Assembly: GCF_014197535.1 (NCBI RefSeq)
Contig: NZ_JACIFV010000010.1
Span: 1-64,000 of the forward strand
Length of the DNA: 64,000 nt
Reading direction: 5' to 3'
Source: Rhizobium aethiopicum
GTDB taxonomy: Bacteria > Pseudomonadota > Alphaproteobacteria > Rhizobiales > Rhizobiaceae
Positions 32,613 through 41,412 of this stretch are shown piece after piece; position 1 is the stretch's first letter; each line of letters begins with the position of its first letter. A program made the translations under genes and the position numbers. Under the pieces are notes generated by a model that did not search any database, was not told the DNA's origin, and was given only the letters and a program-made list of their open reading frames with translations.

Positions 32613-33466
32613 TTACGCAGCGTCCGGCTGCTCCTTGACGACGCGCTCGACCGACGGTGACGTCGTGTTGGTCTCGGGATTGATGCCGACCCGATCGTAG
32701 GCTTCGTTGAAGACGCAGAGGACATCGCCGCCCCTGCGCAACACGAATTTGCGGCTGATCGCATGAACCAGCACCAAGTTCCCGTCGACGGATTTCGGGA
32801 CCAGGCTTTCGGTGCCGTCGGAGTTTTCCATATAGATCGCCGGCATTTCCTGGTTGCCGACGAAGGCGAAGGTGGTGACCTTGCCATTGTCGTAGACTGC
32901 TTGCGGCTCGAGCGCGTGGGCCCCTTGCGCCGAGTAACGCCAGTTCGCGGTCCATAGGCCTCGTGAAGGGCAAGCACGTGATCAGCCTCACCGGCCTGTG
33001 CTGCCTGCGCCCGGGCAGCCGCCGCCTGCCGGCGCCGCTCGGCTTCGTCGGCCGGGTAGCGATACTTGACATAGAAGTAGGTGTTCTGGCCGGCTTCGAC
33101 GCTGCCGTTGCGGACCGTCAGTTCCATCTGATAACTGCGGGTCGACCCGTCCCGTCGTGTCGTCACCACCGAGATGTTTGTTACCGGCTGGTTTTCCCGG
33201 GGCTTCAGGAACAGGATATTGCCGGCCGGCGCCACCTCCCACGCAACGCTGTTGCCAACGGCGACATGGGCAATTTCCTCGTCGGCTGCGAATTCGATCT
33301 GCACCGAAGAGCGTAGCGTGCCGACGACTTTGGTGATGTTGTAGGGCTGGTAATCGACGAAGCGGATGCGGCTGTCCTGCGTGGCGCCGCGCGGGATTTC
33401 GAGCGCAAGCGCCGCGGAAGAAAAATTGGTGGCCAGGATGAGCGGAAGGAGAAGACGTTTTTTCAA
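32613..33466 (-). pseudogene. virB9: VirB9 with an internal frameshift
   Basis: Signal peptide MKKRLLLPLILATNFSSAALA, then RIRFVDYQPYNITKVVGTLR and FYVKYRYPADEAERRRQAAA, the VirB9 N-terminal domain. After ALHEAYGPR the frame changes. NWRYSAQGAHALEPQAVYDN and the C-terminal domain (MPAIYMENSDGTESLVPKSV, then LRRGGDVLCVFNEAYDRVG) continue in another frame to a stop at 32613. A single missing base near 32945 explains this: CG-AACTGG in place of an Arg codon plus AACTGG. Without VirB9's C-terminal domain the outer-membrane core should not assemble. A sequencing error is possible, since all neighbours are intact. Confidence 0.8.
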
Positions 33467-34134
33467 TTGATGGCCTCCGGATCGGCGCGATATTCACTGA
33501 CGGCGAAGCCGAGGGGATTGACCAGCCGATCTGTCGAGGACATCGGAGCGTTGACATAGGAGAAGGTGAGCGTTGCGACCCAGTGCGTAGTGCGCACGTC
33601 GTCACCACGGGTAACGGTTCTCATATAGCGGACGGATGCCACATTCGCGTTGATCAGCGAGATCGAAACGATATTGATCCGCGAGGTCGCACTGCGGCCG
33701 TAAATATTCTGCGGAGAGTCCGGGTTGCCGCCGCGGTAGACCGCTGCAAACCGGGTCTGCTCCGGTTGCGTCGACAACAAGGCGACCGTCCGAAAATTCT
33801 CCTCGCCTTCGCTCCAGACATAGCCCTCCCGGGATCGAACATACTTGGCCGCAAAATATTTGGTGACGGCCTCGTCATAGGTGCCGGCTGTCGATGTCAG
33901 CGCCGAGACCACGTCGACGATGCCTGTGGAATTATCGACCCGCACAACGAAGGGCTCGACGGTTTTCAAAGGCGTAAGGCCAGCGACGGCAAATGTGGAG
34001 AAGCCCGCAAGGACGCTGGCGCAAGCGGCAACGAACCAGGCGATGCGTGCGGAACGCTCGACCTGCATCATTCGATCCTGATCGAACCGGCGGGCCTTTT
34101 CAAAATAACTTTTGAGACTGTCCGTGGTCACCAT
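33463..34134 (-). CDS. virB8: Type IV secretion inner-membrane protein VirB8
   Basis: 223 residues from MVTTDSLKSYFEKARRFDQD. One membrane helix (AWFVAACASVLAGFSTFAVA, residues 34-53) anchors a periplasmic NTF2-like domain with TVEPFVVRVDNSTGIVDVV and THWVATLTFSYVNAPMS. VirB8 nucleates assembly. It overlaps virB9 by four bases. Confidence 0.92.
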   Translation of the reverse strand: MVTTDSLKSYFEKARRFDQDRMMQVERSARIAWFVAACASVLAGFSTFAVAGLTPLKTVEPFVVRVDNSTGIVDVVSALTSTAGTYDEAVTKYFAAKYVRSREGYVWSEGEENFRTVALLSTQPEQTRFAAVYRGGNPDSPQNIYGRSATSRINIVSISLINANVASVRYMRTVTRGDDVRTTHWVATLTFSYVNAPMSSTDRLVNPLGFAVSEYRADPEAIN

Positions 34135-34135
34135 G

Positions 34136-34438
34136 TCACCTGCCCCCACAAGGACGATAGGAACCCGCGAGATCAAAATGTGCGAAGGCGGGCGGCGTGG
34201 CCGAAGCCGATCCTTTTAGATAGGAGGCGGCATGGCTCGTGGTCTCCGCGGCAACAGTCCCGGCCGCCGGCTGCTCCGCTTTTGCGTTGCCGTCCCACTG
34301 CCACATGGCGCGGTTCAGCGGTCGACGGGAATAACCATCACATTTGGGAAGAGGGTGGGAGATCGAGCCGCAAGCCGTCAGGCTGGCGACCAGGAAAAGC
34401 GATAAAACGAACCGGATCATGCGGAAATAACCTGTCAT
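34136..34438 (-). CDS. virB7: VirB7-like outer-membrane lipoprotein
   Basis: About 94-100 residues. MIRFVLSLFLVASLTACGS is a lipoprotein signal with lipobox SLTAC, preceded by a few residues if ATG 34438 is used (ATG 34420 is the alternative). Lipoprotein plus position between virB6 and virB8 identify VirB7, which caps the core complex with VirB9. It is longer than the 50-60 residues of classical VirB7. Sequence is poorly conserved in this family. Confidence 0.7.
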   Translation of the reverse strand: MTGYFRMIRFVLSLFLVASLTACGSISHPLPKCDGYSRRPLNRAMWQWDGNAKAEQPAAGTVAAETTSHAASYLKGSASATPPAFAHFDLAGSYRPCGGR

Positions 34439-34457
34439 TGTCTTGAACGTTAAGCCG

Positions 34458-35390
34458 TCATTCGGTCCGGCCTGGCGCCAGGCGGCGGCCGACCGCACGC
34501 GCCCCGCGGCCGGCGGCTCTCACTGTGTGAGATGAGGCCCAGGCGAGCGTGCTTTCGTGTGCATCGCGCGCGGCGCCATAGCCGTAGGTCAGCGAGGCTC
34601 CGCCCGCAGCAAGTGCCGATGCGATGCCGGGCAACTGGTAGAAGACGTAGAGAGCGGCAAGGCAGATGGCGCAGAGCGCGATCGGCCGCATCAGGACGTC
34701 GCTATAACCTTCGATCGCCGCAAAGGTCGTGTCGATGCAGGTGATCAGCAGCGAGCCGATGGCAACGACCAGCACCTGCAAGATGACGAAGTTTACAAGC
34801 TGGCCGATCCAGGATTCAGTGAAACGGCGGGTCGACTGAAACATGGCGAGCGCGATGAAAATCGGGCCGATCGCCAACACGATCGCAAGCGCCAGCCGGG
34901 CGTAGAGGGAAACGATATAGCCGATCGCCGCCACGATGAAGCTCGCGCCGATGACCATCATGCCGCCGATACCAGTGACGATGTCGACCGGCCAGGAAGC
35001 CCGAGACCAGATTTCGTAGGCACACTTCTGGCCCTTATCGAGCAGACTATCGAAGGTCGAAGCACTTGGCGCCGTGCCGGAGTTCAGCGCCTGGGAGATC
35101 TCGCGCGGCAATGAGTCGAAAAAGACATTGGTGACGTAGGTCTGATAGTCGCTCGCATTTCTGACCAGCATGACGATGATGGCGAGCTTCATCGCCCGGA
35201 AGGCGAATTCGAGGATCGGCTCCTGGACGGATCCGCGGAGAACCAAGTAGCCGTAGAGCACCACATAGAGTGTCAGCGCCGCCGTCAGCGGGCCGCTGAC
35301 CCAGCTGGCGATATTCGAGGTGCCGGAGGAAATGAAGTTTTCCAGTGGCGTCTTGAACTGCCCGTCGACGAAGCTGAAGACCTGATACAT
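34458..35390 (-). CDS. virB6: Type IV secretion polytopic membrane protein VirB6
   Basis: 310 residues with at least five membrane segments (AALTLYVVLYGYLVLRG; IVTGIGGMMVIGASFIVAAI; LALAIVLAIGPIFIALAMF; FVILQVLVVAIGSLLI; CAICLAALYVFYQL), the TrbL/VirB6 pattern with a central periplasmic loop. It forms part of the inner-membrane path for substrate. Starts at ATG 35390, four bases after the EexN-like gene. Confidence 0.9.
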   Translation of the reverse strand: MYQVFSFVDGQFKTPLENFISSGTSNIASWVSGPLTAALTLYVVLYGYLVLRGSVQEPILEFAFRAMKLAIIVMLVRNASDYQTYVTNVFFDSLPREISQALNSGTAPSASTFDSLLDKGQKCAYEIWSRASWPVDIVTGIGGMMVIGASFIVAAIGYIVSLYARLALAIVLAIGPIFIALAMFQSTRRFTESWIGQLVNFVILQVLVVAIGSLLITCIDTTFAAIEGYSDVLMRPIALCAICLAALYVFYQLPGIASALAAGGASLTYGYGAARDAHESTLAWASSHTVRAAGRGARAVGRRLAPGRTE

Positions 35391-35393
35391 CGC

Positions 35394-35627
35394 TCAGCCT
35401 CCGAGCGCCCTGCGCCCACGCTCGAGACGCAGCTTGCCGTCGGCGGCTTCAGCGTTGCGGCAGGTGGGCGTTTCCCAAAGCTTCCCGGCATTGTTGCGGC
35501 ACTCGCCGAGGATCTTTGTCAGCAACGCCTCATCGCCGGCGAGCTCGTCGACGGTGTAGATCTTGTCTGTTTGGGGGGAACAAGCCGACAGGAAAACCAG
35601 CGTCGCACTGGAAAAGAGCCACTTCAT
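35394..35627 (-). CDS. eexN: EexN-like entry-exclusion lipoprotein
   Basis: 77 residues. MKWLFSSATLVFLSACSP is a lipoprotein signal with lipobox LSAC. YTVDELAGDEALLTKILGEC, RNNAGKLWETPTCRNAEAA is the EexN pattern (short helix, Cys, NN, Cys). Such proteins block redundant mating with cells carrying the same plasmid. Position between virB5 and virB6 is the usual one for eex genes. It overlaps virB5 by four bases. Confidence 0.78.
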   Translation of the reverse strand: MKWLFSSATLVFLSACSPQTDKIYTVDELAGDEALLTKILGECRNNAGKLWETPTCRNAEAADGKLRLERGRRALGG

Positions 35628-36322
35628 TTGAGCGCCGCTCCCATCGTGTCCATGCGCTTGCGCCAGTCTTCGGCTTTGCGCTGCTCATCGACCTGCACCT
35701 GAGCCTGTTGGACCATCTGCAGGCCCTGCATGCGAAGGACGTCGGTCTGCAAGAAAGCGGTTTCAACCTGGAGGCGGGCCTGCAGGTCGGCGATATCCTT
35801 GGCGTCGGCCGCACTGGAGATCTGCTGACGAAGCTGATCAATGCCGTCGATGCGTTTGGTGGCGGCATCGTAGATCTGCTGCCCAAGGCTCATCTGACCT
35901 GCATTCTGGTTTTGAAGGCGCGAAAGCTCCTGCGCATAGAAATCTTCGGCATCGGTGCGATAAGTGGAATTGTTCTCAAGGAATTTTGATGCGGAGCTGC
36001 CGAAAACCCCCGTCCCGGAACCCTTGAACAGCCCCTCGATCGCGTTGAAGTCCTGCGGGAGCGCCTTGCGGATCGAAGGATCGTTCAGCAGGCTCGCCAC
36101 ATCAGCCATATTGGTGATCTTGTTCAGCGATCCGTAGAGCTGCTGGGCCTGCTGAAGCTGCTGATTGAGCGTATCGAGCTGCGACTTCAGCTGAGCGATG
36201 CTCTCGATCTGCTTGGCGATCGCTGATGTATCGATGACCGGGATGCCTTGGGCCTTTGTCAGCCCCGTCGACAGGAGCAGCATCAGCAGCGCAACGCTTG
36301 CCCGTATTCCATTCGCCCGCAT
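35624..36322 (-). CDS. virB5: Minor pilus protein VirB5
   Basis: 232 residues from MRANGIRASVALLMLLLSTG (signal peptide cleaved near TKAQG). A long helical segment KQIESIAQLKSQLDTLNQQL and a second helix pair near the C-terminus (LQARLQVETAFLQTDVLRMQ) match VirB5/TraC-type pilus-tip proteins. The start overlaps the virB4 stop. Confidence 0.88.
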   Translation of the reverse strand: MRANGIRASVALLMLLLSTGLTKAQGIPVIDTSAIAKQIESIAQLKSQLDTLNQQLQQAQQLYGSLNKITNMADVASLLNDPSIRKALPQDFNAIEGLFKGSGTGVFGSSASKFLENNSTYRTDAEDFYAQELSRLQNQNAGQMSLGQQIYDAATKRIDGIDQLRQQISSAADAKDIADLQARLQVETAFLQTDVLRMQGLQMVQQAQVQVDEQRKAEDWRKRMDTMGAALK

Positions 36323-38709
36323 CAGCCCGCCCTCCTTCGTTCTTGGAACACCGGAAGCCAATCCTCCAGCCCGTCGCCGACCTCGGCACGGATGGCATCA
36401 GCAAGTTCCACATTGGCTGTCCGGCCAGAAAGGATGGCGAGCTCATCGTCAAAACCATTGAGGTTCAGTTCGGCGACGACACTGTTGTGTCCTTGCTTGA
36501 CGATGAACCGCCGACTTTCGACGGAGAGCTCGCGTGAGACGAGCTCGAATTCGCGCTCCGTCAGCTTGAAACCGGCGACGTAGTCGCTACGATCGCCGCG
36601 CGGGTTCGGCAGGAAAATCTGCGTCGGGCACTGTTCGATGATCGTATGGGCGATCGGCGAAACGATAGCGTCGCGTGGGCTCTGGGTCGCAAACAGCATG
36701 AGCCCGTTCTGCTTTCGGATGGTCTTCAGCTTGTTTTGCGCCAGGTCGCGAAAACCTTCATCCTGCAACGCCTTCCAGAATTCGTCGATAACGATGATGA
36801 TGCGGCGCCCGTCGATCAACTGCTCGATGCGATAGAACAGATAGGCCATCAACGGCGTGCGAATCTCCTCGTTGTCGAGGAAATCGGTCATGTCGTAGCC
36901 GATGAACTTGGCGCCAATGCCGATGTCGTCGGTTCCGCTGTCGAAGACCCAGCCGAGCGGCCCTCCCCTCTCCCATCGTCTCAGCCGCGAGGCGATGCCC
37001 TCCGGATCGGTGTTGTTGAGAAAAGTGCGCAGGGCGCCGATGGAGCGACGCTCCACCGGCAGGTCCGCCACCCCGTCGACCGCCGAGGCGACGTCGCGCA
37101 ACTCGGTGATCGATAGTTCGCCGGATGCTGATCCGACCAGCTTGGCGATCCAGCCGGTGAGGAATAGCTTGTATTCTGGAGTAAGGTCCAGCGCCTTCAA
37201 CGGCGCGCAGCCGGTGGTGATACCGTTCTTCAGCGGCAGATAGGTGCCACCGGCCGCGCGCACGAAAAGGTCGGCGCCCCGGTCCTTGTCGAAGAAGACC
37301 ATATGCGGATCATGCTTTTCGAGCTGGGACAGCATGAAGTTCAACAGTACCGTCTTGCCGGCACCTGAAGGACCGCAGACGAAGGTGTTGCCAAGGTCGC
37401 TGTGATGGAAATTGAAATAAAAGGGCGATCCCGATACGGTTTTGAGCATGGCGACCGCCGGTCCCCATTCGTTGCCGTCCTTCTGGCCAGCCGGATAAGA
37501 ATGATAAGGAGCAAATGCTGCAAAGTTCCGCGACGTGATCGCCCCCGAGCGCGCCCGAAAACGGAAATTACCTGGCAATTGCGCCCACCAGGCAGCCTCG
37601 AGCCCGAGGTCCTCGCGGGCGACGACCGCACCACCACTGGTGAGATAGGCGCGCGCCTTCGCTATGTGGTCGGTGAGTTCCTTGACCGAGGGGGCAAAGA
37701 CCGACAACGCAAGATGATGCTCTCCGAGAACGAAACGGTTGGATTCCAGCTCGTCCATCGCCTCACTAAGCTCTTCGATCTGCGAGGCCGCCTTGTCGCC
37801 GGCGCTGACCATTTGGTTCTGCTTGCGGCCCATGATCGCACGGGCATCGGCTTTGGAGGCGAAAGCGAAGGACTGCGTCAGGATGAGTTCGAAGGGTGCC
37901 GTCAGGATACCGTCGAGCATGCCGCTGCGCGTGGTCGCCGGATATTCCTTGAAGCCGAACATGCCGGCATAGCGGCTTTCGGCCTCGTGGCGGATCTCGA
38001 CGGTCTCGCGCCCGAAGATGACCCGGTCGGAATAGATCGCCGAAGAAATCTTTCCCTCCGTCAGCGGAACCGGTTCTCGCCGCCCGCCGACGAGCTGATG
38101 GAGAACTTCGCTCGGCTCGGAGAACAGGATACCGTCCTGCTCGTGTAGAGTGAGGATACGCGGCTCGAAACGTTGCAGCCCCGCCAGCACGTCCGCCACC
38201 CGGTCGGCTAAATGCTTCAGGGCCTGCTCATCGAGTTCGATACCGGACCGGCGCACCTTGCGCAGCCGGGAAAGAAGGCTGGCGGCCTTTTCGACGGGAT
38301 CCCGGCTGGAATGCCAGACCAGGGTGAGGTAGAGGTCGTTGCAAAACAGATCTTCGCGCACCATCCGTTCACGATACTTGGTATTGAGGCCGTCGGAGAA
38401 AGGATTGGCGAACCGCCCCTCGGGATAGGCATTGGCACGGCGGCGCACGACATGCGTCCAAAGCGCCAGCCGCTCGTCGGCGATATTGCGGTAGAGCGTG
38501 TTGAGGCTACGGTGCAACCCGTTGAGGTCGCGGGTATCGGCGGTCTCGAAGGACACACCCTGGAGAGCGATCATAGTCATCAGCGCTCTGGAATCGAGCG
38601 CGATGGTCGTCTCGTCGACATGCCTGACATAGGGGATGAAAGTCTCCGGCCCGAGTTCGCGGGACCGGAGGGTCGCTATACTAGGCAAGGCTGAGATCCC
38701 TTTCGTCAT
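36322..38709 (-). CDS. virB4: Type IV secretion ATPase VirB4
   Basis: 795 residues. The N-terminal CagE/TrbE/VirB domain is followed by Walker A VCGPSGAGKTVLLNF near residue 446 and Walker B IIIVIDEFWKAL near 638, then FATQSPRDAI. It energises pilus assembly and substrate transfer at the inner membrane. It overlaps virB3 by 29 bases. Confidence 0.94.
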   Translation of the reverse strand: MTKGISALPSIATLRSRELGPETFIPYVRHVDETTIALDSRALMTMIALQGVSFETADTRDLNGLHRSLNTLYRNIADERLALWTHVVRRRANAYPEGRFANPFSDGLNTKYRERMVREDLFCNDLYLTLVWHSSRDPVEKAASLLSRLRKVRRSGIELDEQALKHLADRVADVLAGLQRFEPRILTLHEQDGILFSEPSEVLHQLVGGRREPVPLTEGKISSAIYSDRVIFGRETVEIRHEAESRYAGMFGFKEYPATTRSGMLDGILTAPFELILTQSFAFASKADARAIMGRKQNQMVSAGDKAASQIEELSEAMDELESNRFVLGEHHLALSVFAPSVKELTDHIAKARAYLTSGGAVVAREDLGLEAAWWAQLPGNFRFRARSGAITSRNFAAFAPYHSYPAGQKDGNEWGPAVAMLKTVSGSPFYFNFHHSDLGNTFVCGPSGAGKTVLLNFMLSQLEKHDPHMVFFDKDRGADLFVRAAGGTYLPLKNGITTGCAPLKALDLTPEYKLFLTGWIAKLVGSASGELSITELRDVASAVDGVADLPVERRSIGALRTFLNNTDPEGIASRLRRWERGGPLGWVFDSGTDDIGIGAKFIGYDMTDFLDNEEIRTPLMAYLFYRIEQLIDGRRIIIVIDEFWKALQDEGFRDLAQNKLKTIRKQNGLMLFATQSPRDAIVSPIAHTIIEQCPTQIFLPNPRGDRSDYVAGFKLTEREFELVSRELSVESRRFIVKQGHNSVVAELNLNGFDDELAILSGRTANVELADAIRAEVGDGLEDWLPVFQERRRAG

Positions 38710-39019
38710 AGCGCCTGGCGAGCGTCAAAGGGGAGAGCGTGGCGCCGCCCCAGTAGGTAGCATTGCGCGAGCGGCCCCGGGTCTCGATCCATGCCAGGAG
38801 GATCCGGAACTCGTTATGGTCATGTCTGACGAGGGCGCGAAACAGGAAATGAAAGACGACGCCGGTGAGCGCATAGGCGATGGATCCCGCGGTGATATAG
38901 AGGATGGTGGTCAGCATGATGTTGACGCCCATCGCCTCCACGGTCACACCGGCGATCATTGCCGGGCGGGTGCAGGCGAGAAACAGCGTATCGTCGTCGA
39001 GGCGCGGGGTGCTCACCAT
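38681..39019 (-). CDS. virB3: Type IV secretion protein VirB3
   Basis: 112 residues. The LFLACTRPAMIAGVTVEAMG opening with its TRP motif and a hydrophobic segment LTTILYITAGSIAYALTGVV identify VirB3, an inner-membrane partner of VirB4. Its end lies inside the start of virB4. Confidence 0.9.
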   Translation of the reverse strand: MVSTPRLDDDTLFLACTRPAMIAGVTVEAMGVNIMLTTILYITAGSIAYALTGVVFHFLFRALVRHDHNEFRILLAWIETRGRSRNATYWGGATLSPLTLARRYDERDLSLA

Positions 39020-39024
39020 TGCGA

Positions 39025-39324
39025 TCAGCTCCCGACGATAGTGTTGACCAGTTCGGTGGCGCCGAAAATTCCGCCGATACCGATAATCCAGAAGCCTGCG
39101 CGCCTCAGATCCATGTATCCAAACATCCAGGCAATGCAGATGATGATGACGGCGATGACCGCCAGCAGACGGGCGATATTGCCGGTCAGCATATCGACGA
39201 TGTTCTGGAGCACGGTTTCGATGCCCGCGGCCTGGGCGAAGGCCGGTTCAACCATGCAGGCGACGAGGACGGTCGCCATGAGTGTGGAGGCGACAACGGG
39301 TCGAAGACGGGCTTTGGAGATCAT
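39025..39324 (-). CDS. virB2: Major pilin VirB2
   Basis: 99 residues. A long signal peptide ends at EPAFAQA; the mature pilin then has two hydrophobic helices (ARLLAVIAVIIICIAWMFGY and AGFWIIGIGGIFGATELVNT) typical of VirB2/TrbC pilins. The start overlaps the virB1 stop (ATGA). Confidence 0.9.
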   Translation of the reverse strand: MISKARLRPVVASTLMATVLVACMVEPAFAQAAGIETVLQNIVDMLTGNIARLLAVIAVIIICIAWMFGYMDLRRAGFWIIGIGGIFGATELVNTIVGS

Positions 39325-39992
39325 TCACTTTGCTCCGATCGATCATTATGGAAAACGAGAACCGAGGATTGCCGTCGGGAATTGAAAACGTCCCACGATG
39401 CGGCTTCAGTGGCTTTAGCGGCGTGGGCGGGCTCTTTCGGAGGCGCTTGCCCCGGCTGATCCTTCGGCGGTGTGGCTGATGGAACCTGGCTGTCCAATCC
39501 GGCAATGGTGAGCGACGCCAGGATTGGCGATAGCTGCTTTATCTCCTGGCGCACCTGCTCGTCATACCGGACCATTGCGCCAACGGATGGATCATCGCGG
39601 CCATAGTAGGAGCGGAGCATTACCGTCTCTGCCCGAGCCGGATCGTCACCCGCGCGCACAGCCTGACGGTAGTATCCGTCGAGAAGCCTCGCTGTGGCCT
39701 TGAGGTTCAGGCAAGGATCGAGGGCGTCCGCAACGGACAGATCGAGTTTCTGAAGCGCCTCGATCCCGAGGCCACCAAGGCCGATCTGAATATCCTTGCG
39801 ATCAGCAATCAGAGATGTGGCCACCTCAATCGCCTCGGCCTTCGAAGCGGGCTGGTCGGCAAGTGGCGGGCCGCTGTTGACGCGAATGGCGAGAGGCTGA
39901 AAGTGGCTCTCAAGGCTGACGACGCCCGCGAGCGTTTCGACCTCCGCCATCGGCGCGCAGGCCTGTGCGATATCGACGAACACAGCGGCCAT
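39321..39992 (-). CDS. virB1: Lytic transglycosylase VirB1
   Basis: 223 residues from MAAVFVDIAQACAPMAEVET. GVVSLESHFQPLAIRVN holds the catalytic Glu of the SLT fold, and LNLKATARLLDGYYRQAVRA and YYGRDDPS follow. It opens peptidoglycan for assembly of the apparatus. The C-terminal tail is proline- and alanine-rich. ATG 39992 lies directly after the preceding gene's stop. Confidence 0.88.
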   Translation of the reverse strand: MAAVFVDIAQACAPMAEVETLAGVVSLESHFQPLAIRVNSGPPLADQPASKAEAIEVATSLIADRKDIQIGLGGLGIEALQKLDLSVADALDPCLNLKATARLLDGYYRQAVRAGDDPARAETVMLRSYYGRDDPSVGAMVRYDEQVRQEIKQLSPILASLTIAGLDSQVPSATPPKDQPGQAPPKEPAHAAKATEAASWDVFNSRRQSSVLVFHNDRSEQSE

Positions 39993-39994
39993 TG

Positions 39995-40534
39995 TCAGTA
40001 CCACACTCTCTGCGTGGTCGAGCCGTCGATGGTGACGTCGATATAGTGAGGCTGCGGCCTCATATTCGGGCGCACAATCGGATAGCCCATGCACCGGCGG
40101 CGCCCATCCTGACGCTGCCAATGCGGCGACAGTACCGAATTGTCGCGGGCGCTAAAGTCGTCACCGTTATTCGGGCAGAGCGCATTGCTCACCGGCTGCG
40201 GCGAAATCGACACACAGGTCACTTGCCGCCCCCTGGGGCCGCCATCACCGGTCAGCCTGTACCCGGCGTCGCAATAATAGGGTTCGTAACCAGGCCGCGA
40301 GCTGTGAAAACCGACGCCGCTGCAGGTCGGGAACGAGTGCCCCCTGGCAAGCTCCCGCCACAGTTTCTGGATCGGCGGCCGGCATTCGCCATACTGGGTC
40401 GGCCCGCCGGGATTGGAAAGGCACAGGATAACCTGACATCCCCAATCTTCAGCTTGCGCTTTACTGCCGGAAATAAGATAGGATGAGATCATGCAGTAGA
40501 TCGCAAGCAACGAATTCAACAGAAGGCTTTTCAT
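39995..40534 (-). CDS. Exported Cys-rich protein at head of virB operon
   Basis: 179 residues. Signal peptide MKSLLLNSLLAIYCMISSYL ends near SKAQA; the mature start is EDWGCQVILCLSNPGGPTQY followed by CRPPIQKLW. The block recurs in T4SS-associated exported proteins. At least eight cysteines suggest disulphides. It is first in the operon, three bases before virB1, so it probably works in the periplasm with the transfer apparatus. Exact role unknown. Confidence 0.75.
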   Translation of the reverse strand: MKSLLLNSLLAIYCMISSYLISGSKAQAEDWGCQVILCLSNPGGPTQYGECRPPIQKLWRELARGHSFPTCSGVGFHSSRPGYEPYYCDAGYRLTGDGGPRGRQVTCVSISPQPVSNALCPNNGDDFSARDNSVLSPHWQRQDGRRRCMGYPIVRPNMRPQPHYIDVTIDGSTTQRVWY

Positions 40535-40571
40535 GGAAGACCCCTTCGGAACGACAATGCTCCATCGCATT

Positions 40572-40600
40572 CGGGAAGGCCTTGCAGAGTTGCCTTCCCG
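40572..40600 (-). promoter_or_regulatory. Hairpin in the virB leader
   Basis: CGGGAAGGC (40572-40580) and GCCTTCCCG (40592-40600) form a perfect 9-bp stem with an 11-base loop between the putative virB promoter and the first gene. It could be an attenuator or an mRNA stability element for the virB transcript. Confidence 0.45.
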
Positions 40601-40601
40601 C

Positions 40602-40632
40602 TCTCATACTGCCTTATATAACACAGTTAAAT
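40602..40632. promoter_or_regulatory. virB/rctA divergent control element
   Basis: On the minus strand ATTTAACT...TTAT...AG..AGTAT aligns with the traC promoter region at about 21 of 30 positions. It ends four bases before the rctA-like start codon, so a protein bound here would affect both the virB transcript and rctA expression. Whether RctA itself binds is inference. Confidence 0.5.
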
Positions 40633-40635
40633 GAC

Positions 40636-41007
40636 ATGACAAGCGCCCTAAAAAAACAGTGGCACAATCTTGCCTTCTCGGGACTTATTCTCCACGAGAT
40701 CCTCGATCATCCACTGGAGGACGAGACACCGCAAGCACGGCTGAAGCAGGTCGGCATGATGACGATCCTCTACACGATGAGCCAGGCTCACCAGAAGCTA
40801 ACCCTTTCGAATATCATCGAAATTACCGAGTTGACGCGAACTGGCGTGAAGGAGACCGTCGACCTTCTGGTAAAGCGAGGAATGCTGACGGAGACGATGG
40901 TGAAGAACTCCATGGGGCGGGGAACGGCACGGCAGTTCGAGATCTCGGAGGATCTTTTGAACAAGTTGAGTGCCTTCCGCGTCAGCCAGGAACGCGGGTT
41001 AAACTGA
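40636..41007 (+). CDS. rctA: Winged-helix transcriptional regulator, RctA-like
   Basis: 123 residues from ATG 40636. The middle (LTLSNIIEITELTRTGVKET, VDLLVKRGMLTE) is a MarR/winged-helix DNA-binding core. Rhizobial pSym plasmids carry a small winged-helix repressor, RctA, next to and divergent from virB that silences transfer genes. Size, fold and position fit, but I identify it by context rather than by alignment. The gene is followed by a strong hairpin at 41095-41115. Confidence 0.6.
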   Translation: MTSALKKQWHNLAFSGLILHEILDHPLEDETPQARLKQVGMMTILYTMSQAHQKLTLSNIIEITELTRTGVKETVDLLVKRGMLTETMVKNSMGRGTARQFEISEDLLNKLSAFRVSQERGLN

Positions 41008-41094
41008 CTTATTTTGGAGAAATTCTAGGACGCAATGGCGAATCACCTGCCGGCCGGACCGTGCTGTTGACGCCAGAAAAAGGGACGGTGGGGC

Positions 41095-41115
41095 AACCCG
41101 CCCGCCGGGCGGGTT
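41095..41115 (+). terminator. Strong GC-rich hairpin downstream of rctA-like gene
   Basis: AACCCGCCC (41095-41103) and GGGCGGGTT (41107-41115) pair perfectly around GCC. It lies 88 bases after the regulator stop. The rest of the 41008-41412 gap holds no supported gene. Confidence 0.5.
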
Positions 41116-41412
41116 CCAAACAGACGATGAAGAGTATCGGAGAAATCAGCATAGCGCCGCCGAAGGCGGGATTTCGGGAATTCTCGCCACGCTAAGGGCG
41201 GAACAAGGGCAGCCGCGGGAGCCTCAGCATAGCGGCCGGCAGGGAGGCGGAACCGACTGCCCCCGCCCGTGCGTTCCTTTCTCCCAGAAATGCTGCTCGC
41301 ATGCGGTCGTCAACGAGCGCGGAAGGCGTTGAGGGATATGGCATTTCTGGAAATGGCGGCGCCGCCAGTCGGGTTCGGACCAATCGACGGCATCGCTTTG
41401 TGATAGGTGCGA

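Noticed and set aside
31423..33072. 549-codon frame continuing upstream of virB10
   Set aside because: The first 159 codons lie over virB9 in another frame and have no protein-like pattern. A ribosome site and the VirB10 start are at 32595.
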